DNA of 15,607 bases. It comes from CAYVMX01 sp964452725. Lineage in GTDB: Bacteria; Patescibacteriota; Gracilibacteria; JAHISY01. The stretch is taken from positions 1 through 15,607 of the forward strand of contig CAYVMX010000017.1 of NCBI GenBank assembly GCA_964452725.1, given 5' to 3'. Each line of letters opens with the position of its first letter. The first letter of the stretch is position 1. A program made the position numbers and the translations under genes. The notes under the pieces are model-generated. The model searched no databases, was not told where the DNA came from, and was given only the letters and a program-made list of their open reading frames with translations. Shown here one piece after another: positions 1 to 6,385 of the stretch.

Positions 1-893
1 CGTGGACTGATCCTACCTTTGTGTCGCCACCAGTAGCGAAAGGCATCGACGATGTGGAGGCGGAGCGCACGACTGGTAAAGATACTGAGGAAGCCGCCAC
101 GGCTGGCACGGAGTCCATCGGCGTAGACCACCGCCGTCGGCAGGTACACCGTCTGCTGCGCAGCAGCCCACGCTCGCCAGCACAGCTCGGGATCCGACAT
201 GAAGAGGAAGTACCGCTGGTCGAGTCCACCGAGCCGCTCCCACAAAGCTCGTCGTACGAGCAGACAGCTACTCTGGAGCCAATCCACTGGCTGCGTCTGC
301 GACCAATCCATCGCCCGCATCTCGTAGTCCGCGATGAGCCGCTGGAAGTACGGTAGGTGCTGTAGCCACGTCCGCCGTGCGATCTGGACCCGCAGCCGCG
401 GGAACGCACGGACAGTCAGCGCGGTATTTTCATTTATAAAATCCCCCTGCTTACCCTCCTCTTTTTCGGAGAGAGTAGGCTCCCCTCTTTTGAGAGAGGG
501 GTTGGGGGAGATTTGAGAATTAGTCTCATTGATCTGGCGCGGTCCGACGATCCCACACTCAGAGTGCTGATCCAAATAATCGACGAGCGTCTGGAGCGCA
601 GTCTCGTCGCGCCAGACGATATCGGGGTTGAGGATCAGCAGGTACTCCCCTGTCGCCACCTGCGCACCACGATTGACTCCGCGAGTGTAGCCGAGGTTGT
701 GTTCGTTGAAGATGAGCTTGATGTCAGTCTGCTCGCGCAATGTCTCCAGCTTGGCTCTACCAGCAGCGTCGCAGGAGTTGTCCACGACGATGATCTCCAG
801 CTCACAGTCGAGCTTTTGGGCACGCAGGCTCGCGATATTCTCCAGCACGCGCCGAGACTTACGATAGTCGAGAATGATAACGGAGACTTTCAT
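1..893 (-). CDS. Family-2 glycosyltransferase, 3' end beyond window
   Basis: The minus-strand frame starting at ATG 893 is open to the left edge (297 codons), so the protein is truncated at its C-terminus. The N-terminus is a GT-A fold: a VSVII strand at residues 3-7, IIVVDNS at 34-40, NLGYTRGVNRG at 66-76, and a metal-binding NPD (DXD-like) at 89-91. A second half holds the acceptor-side motif around SDPELCWRA. This resembles WbbL/rhamnosyltransferase-type GT2 enzymes, which transfer a nucleotide-activated sugar to a cell-surface glycan at the cytoplasmic face of the membrane; the substrate cannot be read from sequence. Residues ~127-152 are encoded by a palindromic element inserted in frame. 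The gene lies 13 nt downstream of another GT2 gene on the same strand, so an operon is likely. No Shine-Dalgarno precedes the ATG. Confidence 0.88.
   Translation of the reverse strand, partial: MKVSVIILDYRKSRRVLENIASLRAQKLDCELEIIVVDNSCDAAGRAKLETLREQTDIKLIFNEHNLGYTRGVNRGAQVATGEYLLILNPDIVWRDETALQTLVDYLDQHSECGIVGPRQINETNSQISPNPSLKRGEPTLSEKEEGKQGDFINENTALTVRAFPRLRVQIARRTWLQHLPYFQRLIADYEMRAMDWSQTQPVDWLQSSCLLVRRALWERLGGLDQRYFLFMSDPELCWRAWAAAQQTVYLPTAVVYADGLRASRGGFLSIFTSRALRLHIVDAFRYWWRHKGRISP
439..514. repeat. Palindromic repeat element inside GT2 coding sequence
   Basis: The ends are inverted: AAATCCCCC at 439-447 and GGGGGAGATTT at 504-514. Inside is a hairpin with arms CCCCTCT (482-488) and AGAGGGG (495-501), and a weaker one near 458-473. 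The stretch is far more palindromic and lower in complexity than the flanking gene. It is read through in frame as a hydrophilic Pro/Ser/Lys/Glu-rich segment between two conserved GT2 motifs (GPRQI and RAFPRL). This is the behaviour of Rickettsia-palindromic-element-like insertions; the family assignment is inference. Confidence 0.72.
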
Positions 894-906
894 AGACAGA
901 AGGCAG

Positions 907-1323
907 CTAAGTGAGCTTTGACCATGCTAGCAGAGCATAGTAGCGCAGGCGCACAGCGAGAGGTAACGTCTGCCAGTGGCGACGAGTGAGTGCTAGCTGA
1001 CCAGCCAGCGAGTCGGCTAGTGCGCGAGGTGAGCTAGCCGAGCGAGTGCTCGCACTCAGCCCACGGGCGTGCCACGCACGTGCAGTCGGAGCGTAGCGAC
1101 ACAGCCACCCTGCCGCCGCCAGCCGTGCGGCTAGCTCGACGTCGTCCTTGTAGTGGAGCGCTGAGTCAAAGTACTGCCCTGCTCCCAGCGCGACCTCCAC
1201 CAGCGCACTCACACGATACCCTGCCAATGCACCACTAGCCCCCCAGACTGCGATGGCAGCGTCGTACTGCCCCGTGGCACGCTCACCTTGCCCACGGTCG
1301 ACGAACCGCCCTGTCGGCGTGAT
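907..1323 (-). CDS. Family-2 glycosyltransferase, C-terminal part, 5' end lost in gap
   Basis: The frame is open from the gap edge (1323) down to TAG at 909-907. The in-frame TTG at 1227 is not a likely start, because coding similarity to GT2 continues upstream of it (ASGALAGYR). The recognisable piece is the C-terminal half of a rhamnosyltransferase-like GT2: an acceptor-binding segment with YFDSALHYKDDVELAARL, where DD replaces the usual ED, then AAGWLCRYAPTARAWHARG and a basic tail. The N-terminal GT-A nucleotide-binding part must lie in or beyond the gap. It sits 13 nt upstream of the next GT2 gene. The two probably act in one surface-glycan pathway. Confidence 0.82.
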   Translation of the reverse strand: MTPTGRFVDRGQGERATGQYDAAIAVWGASGALAGYRVSALVEVALGAGQYFDSALHYKDDVELAARLAAAGWLCRYAPTARAWHARGLSASTRSASSPRALADSLAGQLALTRRHWQTLPLAVRLRYYALLAWSKLT

Positions 1324-1423
1324 NNNNNNNNNNNNNNNNNNNNNNNNNNNNNNNNNNNNNNNNNNNNNNNNNNNNNNNNNNNNNNNNNNNNNNNNNNNNN
1401 NNNNNNNNNNNNNNNNNNNNNNN
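1324..1423. other. Assembly gap (100 N)
   Basis: A run of 100 N. Its flanks share no 55-bp duplicate, unlike the other two gaps, so sequence is probably missing here. The left flank is inside a GT2 gene. The right flank is exactly the 3' CCA end of tRNA-Ile. The 5' half of the GT2 gene must lie in it, so the true gap is likely longer than 100 bp. Confidence 0.95.
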
Positions 1424-1500
1424 TGGTGGGCGGAGGAGGACTTGAACCTCCGACCTCGACATTATCAGTGTCGCGCTCTAACCAGCTGAGCTACCCGCCC
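1424..1500 (-). tRNA. tRNA-Ile (anticodon GAU)
   Basis: Read on the minus strand the 77 nt fold as a canonical tRNA. The acceptor stem GGGCGGG pairs with the 3' CCGCCC side (last pair G-U), followed by discriminator A and an encoded CCA. The D arm is GCTCAGCTGGTTAGAGC. The anticodon stem CGACA/TGTCG encloses the loop CTGATAA, giving anticodon GAT, which reads AUC/AUU isoleucine. The T arm contains GGTTCAAGTCC. It has its own promoter upstream. The CCA abuts an assembly gap, so whether a second RNA gene follows is unknown. Confidence 0.97.
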
Positions 1501-1513
1501 GAGCAGCCGGAGT

Positions 1514-1542
1514 ATTTTAAATCAACTCTGAGGAGAGTACAA
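1514..1542 (-). promoter_or_regulatory. Promoter of tRNA-Ile
   Basis: On the minus strand TTGTAC (1542-1537) is followed by a 17-nt spacer and TAAAAT (1519-1514). This places transcription start about 6-8 nt before the tRNA 5' end at 1500. The match to sigma-70 type hexamers is good and the position is right for a tRNA gene. Confidence 0.7.
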
Positions 1543-1592
1543 CGACCTTGCAACCCTTGCCTTCTTTCACCTCTGAGACCAAACAGCCCACC

Positions 1593-1624
1593 AAAAAGAG
1601 GAGGACTACTGTCCTCCCCTCTTT
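1593..1624 (-). terminator. Intrinsic terminator after the SLH-protein gene
   Basis: A hairpin with arms AAAGAGGAGGAC (1595-1606) and GTCCTCC..CTCTTT (1611-1624) has the loop TACT and a two-base bulge. On the minus strand it is followed by a T run. It lies 23 nt past the TAA of the SLH-protein gene and before the tRNA promoter, separating the two transcription units. Confidence 0.75.
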
Positions 1625-1646
1625 GATCGCTGTACCGAGCTTTGGG

Positions 1647-3905
1647 TTAGAGTTGTACTTTGAGGATTTCGATCATGTTACGAATGATCTTGGCAGTCTC
1701 GGCGCGGTTGATGCTGTCGTCGGGGCGGTAGGTGTCACCAGTGCTATCACCTGAGATGACGGCGAGCTCTTTCAGATACGCGATGGCTGCTGCGTCTGGG
1801 TGGTCGAGAGCGACATCGCTGAAAGGTGCGACTGTGATCGCAGGTGGCAGGATACCCAGTGTCTCTAGGACCAAGCTGGCGACATCGCCACGGGTAGCTG
1901 GACTGTCGGGCTTGATCGTATCGTCGAGACCGTAGGAGAGACCCAGCTCACGTGCCGTCTCAAAGAACTTGGCAGCCCAGTGTCCGCGGTAGCGGCTGTC
2001 CTCGGTGTCAGCCTCCAAGTGGTCAGCAGCACGCAACGACATCTTGAGTACTTCAGCGACAGTCACAGGGTCGGCAGGACCATAGTCGCCAGCACGATCA
2101 CCACCGTAGCCGCTGACGATACCGTTGTCTTTGGCATAGGTGACGGCGGGTTCGTACCACTTGGTATCGTCGACATCACGGAAAGGTACGAGTCCTGCTT
2201 GAAATTTACTTCGGCTGGAAGCGCCCTTGTAATCGTCAAACTTTTTATTGAATTTATGGATTTGCTGAGCGACTTCGCTGTTGTCAGTGTCGCCGTCTTC
2301 GATATCTTCGAGGAACTCTTTGAGTCGTTTGGTCACTTTGTCGAGCGCACGACCATAAAAATTGTAATCATTGACCTTAGTCTGGAATTTTTCGAAGTTT
2401 GCCAGTGTAGTCTCGGTCAGTGTGCCATTGGCTTGGAGGTCGCCGAGACGGTCGTAGACTTTGGCGAGCTTTTGCGAGACTACAGATTTGCTAGCGATGA
2501 GCTTATTGGTCACAGCAGTACTCACACCAGTAGGGACTTTGTCGAGATTGATGATGTTGCGGATTTTTATTTGGTGGTCGTTGCCGATAGCGTGTTGACC
2601 AAAGAACCCACTCGCACCAGTGCCGCCACTAGGCTGCCAAGTCTGGACGTAGTCACCGAGTGTGAGTGTGACTAGGTGCTGGCTAGTCAGCGCACCAGCC
2701 GCGTCAAACTGGGGCTGATCGGGTGTGATCTGGACGAGCACACCATCGAAACCATTGCCTGTGGTGCTCTGCCAGCCGACAGTAGTACCTGCCTGACTCG
2801 TGATACCATCGCGCTCTTCAAACATGATCGGGTGGAGGATTTTGGCTTTGCCACCGATGATGGTGAGATTGCCAGTGTAGTCGGTATTGGCGACTGTACC
2901 TGCTGTGCTACTGTCGAGATTGCCCCAGCGAATATCTAGGACTACTGGACGGAGTGCTTTCTTGATTTTGGCACGCAGCTTTTTGGTTTGGTCTACTTTT
3001 ATTGCGGTACTGCTTTTTTTGGCACGGGCCTGTTGGACCTTACAAGTACGGACATCGGCGTCATCGACTTCGTTGTCGCCATTGGCGTCCCAAGTCTCAC
3101 AGTCCACTTGCTTGTCGTTTTTGTCATCGTCGTTGAAATACTCACGGAGCTTCTTGGCACGACAGAGTGTGCGCTCGAAGTCGTCGAGCTCGTTATTGTC
3201 ATCGTCTGATCGCTCGAAGTCACCACACTCACGCTTTTCGTCGATTTTTAGTTCTTTGATCTTGTCTTTGGCGATCTTACGCAGATGACGCTCTTTCTTT
3301 TTAGCTTTTCTATCCTTGTTGTGTTCTTTTTTCTCTTTGCGCTCCTTGTCGTCACGGTTGTCGTCGTTGTTGTCATCGCTACTGAGCTTGTCTTCTCTCT
3401 CGTCACCCCTGCCGACGAGAGTCCTAGTCGTGACGGTGATCGCGTTGGAGTAGGTCGTACACTCGTCTGCGGTCTGATCGTAGGCGCAGACACGGTAGTG
3501 GTAGGTCGTGTCTGGGCGGATATCTTTGTCGATGTAGCTCTTGGCACGTGGGCTAGAGATACTGAGGAAGCTGTCACCAGCGAGGATCGGATAGGCTGGC
3601 TCGGTGTTTTCTTTGGAGCGGACGATCTTGAAGCCGTCGGGAGCAGTACCAGTCAGCTGCCACTCGAGGATGACACTCTTGGCGGCTGCTTCGGCTTCGA
3701 GCTTGATCGTAGCACTGCTGGCTGTAGTGGTCGTGCCTGTCGTACTCGTATCAGTAGTACCGGTAGTAGTACTAGTGGTGGTGGTAGTGGCAGTAGTCGT
3801 GTCGGTATCGGTATCGGTGTCGGTATCGGTAGTCACCGCGTAGGCGGGCAAAAAAGTCGTAGTGGTCAATGCCAAGACGACGAGTAACGAAAGGAGTCTA
3901 CGCAT
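1647..3905 (-). CDS. Secreted S-layer-anchored protein: Fn3-like, EF-hand-like and three SLH domains
   Basis: 752 aa. Residues 1-23 are a Sec signal peptide (Arg-Arg, hydrophobic core, AYA cleavage site). Residues 24-63 are a Thr/Asp-rich linker encoded by short tandem repeats. A fibronectin-III-like beta domain spans ~66-163 (ends TYHYRVCAY...YSNAITVTT). Residues 164-310 are very highly charged (Asp/Lys/Glu) and contain an EF-hand/dockerin-like calcium loop, DANGDNEVDDAD (273-284), flanked by Cys. A beta-rich region of unknown family follows (~318-450), then helical coiled-coil-like sequence (455-560). Three SLH domains close the protein: ~573-626 (FRDVDDTKWYEPAVTYA), ~637-690 and ~693-750 (FSDVALDHPDAAAIAYL). 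SLH domains bind secondary cell-wall polymers, so the protein is expected on the surface with its N-terminus exposed. Start ATG 3905 has no Shine-Dalgarno (TTAACCCCCTTCTCTC precedes it). Ligand or enzymatic role is unknown. Confidence 0.92.
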   Translation of the reverse strand: MRRLLSLLVVLALTTTTFLPAYAVTTDTDTDTDTDTTTATTTTTSTTTGTTDTSTTGTTTTASSATIKLEAEAAAKSVILEWQLTGTAPDGFKIVRSKENTEPAYPILAGDSFLSISSPRAKSYIDKDIRPDTTYHYRVCAYDQTADECTTYSNAITVTTRTLVGRGDEREDKLSSDDNNDDNRDDKERKEKKEHNKDRKAKKKERHLRKIAKDKIKELKIDEKRECGDFERSDDDNNELDDFERTLCRAKKLREYFNDDDKNDKQVDCETWDANGDNEVDDADVRTCKVQQARAKKSSTAIKVDQTKKLRAKIKKALRPVVLDIRWGNLDSSTAGTVANTDYTGNLTIIGGKAKILHPIMFEERDGITSQAGTTVGWQSTTGNGFDGVLVQITPDQPQFDAAGALTSQHLVTLTLGDYVQTWQPSGGTGASGFFGQHAIGNDHQIKIRNIINLDKVPTGVSTAVTNKLIASKSVVSQKLAKVYDRLGDLQANGTLTETTLANFEKFQTKVNDYNFYGRALDKVTKRLKEFLEDIEDGDTDNSEVAQQIHKFNKKFDDYKGASSRSKFQAGLVPFRDVDDTKWYEPAVTYAKDNGIVSGYGGDRAGDYGPADPVTVAEVLKMSLRAADHLEADTEDSRYRGHWAAKFFETARELGLSYGLDDTIKPDSPATRGDVASLVLETLGILPPAITVAPFSDVALDHPDAAAIAYLKELAVISGDSTGDTYRPDDSINRAETAKIIRNMIEILKVQL

Positions 3906-4093
3906 GAGAGAAGGGGGTTAAAGTAATTGTGAATAATGAATTACAATGTGGTGATTTTAAGCTTGCTAAGTACTGGAAAACAAGTGACAAATAGGGTTTC
4001 TTTGTTGTGAATACCGGCGCTTTGGTATTGGTACACTGGAGTGGTGGAGTTGTTACAGAAAACTAGGAAACTCGCACCACCGCACGCTCAGCT

Positions 4094-4870
4094 CTAGTCT
4101 AGCCAAACAATCTCCTCGGCATAATCACAATTTCTAAACCAAGTCATTTGGCGTTTGGCGTAGTTCCTCGTGTCTTGTTTGATCTCAGTGATGGCTTGCG
4201 CTAGCGGTTTCTCACCATTCAAATAGTCGAGTAGCTCGCGGTAGCCGTGCCCGCGCAGCGCAGGAGTGTAGCGGTCGTATTTTGCCGAGAGCTGGGAAAC
4301 CTCATCGAGTAAGCCTTTTTTGAGCATTTGATCGACACGAGCATCGATCCTAGCGTAGAGCTGCTCGCGCGGTGGTCGCAGCCCGAGTAGGAGGGTGGCG
4401 TACTTACGCCGACCTTTGGTCGGCTCGCGGCTACCAGCTGTGCGCTGCCCCCTACTGGGAAACTGATAATTCTCCACGATCGCAGAGATGAGGAGCGTAT
4501 GGCTACCAGTCAGGATCGGCAGCCGACCCCGTCGGAGGATCTCGCGGATAGCTGCCTCGGCTTTGCGGCGGTAGGCGACGACCGACACCACTCGACTCGG
4601 CGAATAGACCGACACGCAGTGGTGGACGGTAGCGGCTAGCTCGCGAGCTGTCGGTTTGGCTGTGCCGAGATCACACTCGCGGTAGACGGCGCGGCTGTCC
4701 GCCGAGACTATCTCGCCGTCGTACTGCCGAGCGAGCTTTATCGCGAGCGCGGTCTTGCCACTGGCAGTCGGACCCAGCACCACGAGCAGTGGTCGAGCTG
4801 GCTGACTAGCGAGCCACTTGCGGACGAGAGTAGCGGCAAAACGAGATTTGCTAGACGGTGAGACAGTCAT
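4094..4870 (-). CDS. miaA: tRNA dimethylallyltransferase MiaA
   Basis: 258 aa, shorter than the usual ~300. It transfers a dimethylallyl group from DMAPP to N6 of A37 in tRNAs that read UNN codons. Visible motifs are the P-loop GPTASGKT (33-40), DSRAVY (58-63; the Asp is the catalytic base in the family), LGTAKPT (68-74), GHGYREL and the C-terminal NYAKRQMTWFR. The family motif GGTGLY is replaced by GSHTLL (122-127), and the tRNA-gripping insertion domain is reduced. A 27-residue stretch precedes the P-loop strand, longer than usual, but no other ATG is available. Its start is only 30 bp from the divergent lipoprotein start at 4901, so its promoter must overlap that gene or its leader. Confidence 0.9.
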   Translation of the reverse strand: MTVSPSSKSRFAATLVRKWLASQPARPLLVVLGPTASGKTALAIKLARQYDGEIVSADSRAVYRECDLGTAKPTARELAATVHHCVSVYSPSRVVSVVAYRRKAEAAIREILRRGRLPILTGSHTLLISAIVENYQFPSRGQRTAGSREPTKGRRKYATLLLGLRPPREQLYARIDARVDQMLKKGLLDEVSQLSAKYDRYTPALRGHGYRELLDYLNGEKPLAQAITEIKQDTRNYAKRQMTWFRNCDYAEEIVWLD

Positions 4871-4876
4871 TAGACT
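4848..4876 (+). promoter_or_regulatory. Possible promoter for the lipoprotein gene
   Basis: TTGCTA (4848-4853), a 17-nt spacer and TAGACT (4871-4876) each match the consensus at four of six positions. If used, transcription starts near 4883 and gives a leader of under 20 nt. The site would lie inside the first codons of miaA, as the 30-bp divergent spacing requires. This is a weak call. Confidence 0.35.
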
Positions 4877-4900
4877 GGATCTAATTTAACTCAAACTCCT

Positions 4901-5664
4901 ATGAAAGGACTAATAGCCTTCGTCGTCACTAGCACTGTCTTTCTCACGGGCTGTTTCGGCGGTACTGGTCCCGCACCACGCAAGTCACCACTCGACGAGG
5001 CGACCTTCGTCAAACTCTCGGCTGATGTGCTCTGTCTACCACAGTCGGCTCCCGACGCGACGACCGCTGAGATCGATGAGCTAGCCGCCCAGCTAGCCGG
5101 TGATCTGGACATCTCCGAGACAGAATACAACACCTACCGAAAGCAGCTCGGCGTAGATGAAGAGCGTGTCCGTGGTCTGATCCTAAAGCTAGTCGCAGAG
5201 CAGTGTCCGGTCACCACTGATGAGAGCACCGACACTACTGGTGAGAGCACTGAAGATACTGTAGAAACCCCAGCAGACGCAGCCAACACCGACACTACTC
5301 CTGCTACCGAGACTCCACCGACTACCGATACTCCGGTCGAGACTCCAGCTACGACAGTAGCTCCGACCACGCCAGCAGCTGCTACCGAAGCTCCNNNNNN
5401 NNNNNNNNNNNNNNNNNNNNNNNNNNNNNNNNNNNNNNNNNNNNNNNNNNNNNNNNNNNNNNNNNNNNNNNNNNNNNNNNNNNNNNNNNNNNNNAGACTC
5501 CAGCTACGACAGTAGCTCCGACCACGCCAGCAGCTGCTACCGAAGCTCCGGTCGAGACTCCAGCAGACGCAGCCAACACCGACACTACTCCTGCTACCGA
5601 GACTCCAGCTACGACAGTAGCTCCGACCACGCCAGCAGCTGCTACCGAAGCTCCAGTCAAGTAG
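4901..5664 (+). CDS. Lipoprotein with Pro/Ala/Thr-rich repeat tail (spans artefactual gap)
   Basis: Starts MKGLIAFVVTSTVFLTGC: a lipoprotein signal peptide with lipobox LTGC (Cys18), so the protein is lipid-anchored outside the membrane. Residues ~30-105 form a small Cys-containing, mostly helical domain of unknown family. The rest is a repetitive tail of two blocks, one of ~15 aa (ETPADAANTDTTPAT) and one of ~20 aa (starting ETPATTVAPTTP). The gap at 5395-5494 interrupts the tail. Its flanks are an identical 55 bp; deleting one copy plus the N run (155 bp) restores a continuous frame of 202 aa ending EAPVK-TAG at 5662-5664. Without the deletion the frame breaks. Copy number of the repeats is uncertain because an assembler could have collapsed them. 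The long flexible tail suggests a wall-spanning linker; function is otherwise unknown. Confidence 0.8.
5260..5661 (+). repeat. Tandem coding repeats in the lipoprotein tail
   Basis: Two nearly identical 45-bp blocks (from ~5260 and ~5550) and the 60-bp block seen at 5340-5394, 5495-5549 and ~5600-5655 alternate in the tail. The copies on each side of the gap may be one and the same. The repeat length is a multiple of three, so copy-number change would keep the frame. Confidence 0.75.
5340..5549. other. Assembly gap flanked by identical 55-bp sequence
   Basis: The bases 5340-5394 and 5495-5549 are identical, with 100 N between (5395-5494). An exact 55-bp overlap matches a k-mer-sized contig overlap left unmerged. 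The reading frame supports merging. Because this sits in a repeat, extra copies could also be hidden here. Confidence 0.85.
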
Positions 5665-5667
5665 CCC

Positions 5668-5695
5668 TTGACTTCTGAGCGCACTACTCTAAACT
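5668..5695 (+). promoter_or_regulatory. Promoter of the rplJ-rplL operon
   Basis: TTGACT (5668-5673), a 16-nt spacer and TAAACT (5690-5695). Transcription would start at about 5702, just before the L10-leader-like structure and immediately after the stop codon of the lipoprotein gene. Confidence 0.65.
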
Positions 5696-5705
5696 CCTCG
5701 CACAT

Positions 5706-5747
5706 CTCAGGTCAGAGACCGTAGGCGACCGTAAGCCCTACCGAGAC
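5706..5747 (+). ncRNA. L10 (rplJL) leader RNA, autoregulatory
   Basis: The segment contains CAGAGACCGTAGG (5713-5725), then a loop, then CCCTACCGAGAC (5736-5747). GTAGG pairs with CCTAC, and the purine-rich AGAGACC / CGAGAC on either side resembles the kink-turn region that binds L10 in known leaders upstream of rplJ. Location (immediately 5' of rplJ, directly after a promoter) and the conserved-looking AGACCGTAGG core support the call. In the described families, L10 or the L10-L12 complex binds this RNA and represses its own operon. A covariance-model search would be decisive. Confidence 0.62.
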
Positions 5748-5784
5748 ACACCCCCACCAAAGCCTCGTCAGACGAGGCGCAGTG

Positions 5785-5818
5785 ATCTGTCTCCGACCAC
5801 CCAGTCAGGCAGATTTTT
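5785..5818 (+). terminator. Attenuator-like hairpin before rplJ
   Basis: ATCTGTCT (5785-5792) pairs with AGGCAGAT (5807-5814) over a 14-nt loop, and TTTTT follows directly (5814-5818). It sits between the leader RNA and the rplJ start. A compact hairpin GCCTCG/CGAGGC (5762-5777) lies just before it. This fits transcription attenuation controlled by the L10 leader, but the long loop makes the terminator only moderately strong. Confidence 0.5.
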
Positions 5819-5845
5819 ACGATCTCCCCCACTAACCAACCACCC

Positions 5846-6385
5846 ATGGCCGTCACCAAAGCCCAAAAGACCGCGATCCTCGCCGACCTCACCGAGCAGT
5901 TTCAGACTGCGAAGTCCACGACCTTTACGACCTACTCCGGTCTCACAGTCGGTGAGATGCAAGAGCTCCGACGCTCACTCCGAGCCGATGGTGCACGACT
6001 CGTCGTCGCCAAAAAGACTCTGATCCAGCTCGCCGCCAAAGAGGCTGGACTACCCGAGCTAGCTGCCACAGCGCTAGAGGGTCCGATCGCCGTAGCCTTC
6101 GCCCACGAAGACGAGCTAGCCGCCGCTCAGGCACTCCACACCTTCAGCAAAGATCACGACCAAATCACACTCACAGGCGGTATCCTCGATGGTGAGACAC
6201 TCGACAAGGCAGCGATCAATCAGCTCGCGACACTCCCGAGCAAGTCAGCTCTCCTCGGTCAGCTGGTCAGCGTCCTCATCGGACCAGTCCGTGGCTTCGT
6301 CGGAGTCGGACACGGCGTAGTCTCAGGCTTCGTCCGCGTAGTCGACGCCGTCGCCCAGCAGCGCGCAGCCTCCGAGGCTGCTTAG
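5846..6385 (+). CDS. rplJ: Ribosomal protein L10 (uL10)
   Basis: 179 aa, near the usual 165-175. It anchors the L7/L12 stalk to 23S rRNA. The N-terminal globular domain is clear: AVTKAQK at the start, TFTTYSGLTVGEMQELRRSLR (rRNA-binding region), VVAKKTLIQLA, and GPIAVAFA in the middle. The helical C-terminal part that binds L7/L12 dimers ends in an Ala-rich tail. The start is ATG 5846 after a C-rich leader (CCACCC) with no Shine-Dalgarno. rplL follows 55 nt later, so the two are cotranscribed under the leader RNA upstream. Confidence 0.96.
   Translation: MAVTKAQKTAILADLTEQFQTAKSTTFTTYSGLTVGEMQELRRSLRADGARLVVAKKTLIQLAAKEAGLPELAATALEGPIAVAFAHEDELAAAQALHTFSKDHDQITLTGGILDGETLDKAAINQLATLPSKSALLGQLVSVLIGPVRGFVGVGHGVVSGFVRVVDAVAQQRAASEAA

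Noticed and set aside
513..914. 133-aa plus-strand frame
   Set aside because: It is antisense to GT2 motifs (IIVVDNS, NPD) that identify the minus-strand frame as the real gene.
1980..2675. 231-aa plus-strand frame inside the SLH-protein gene
   Set aside because: It lies wholly antisense to a 752-aa gene with clear signal peptide and SLH domains; its translation has no recognisable motif.
3797..3836. Microsatellite or CRISPR-like repeat
   Set aside because: It encodes the Thr/Asp linker of the SLH protein in frame and is a simple coding repeat.
3285..3887. 200-aa plus-strand frame opposite the charged region of the SLH protein
   Set aside because: The valine-rich sequence is the reverse reading of Asp/Lys/Thr repeats; it is an artefact of low complexity.
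4011..4031. Hairpin AATACC/GGTATT as miaA terminator
   Set aside because: Six-base stem with no T run on the minus strand; too weak to call.
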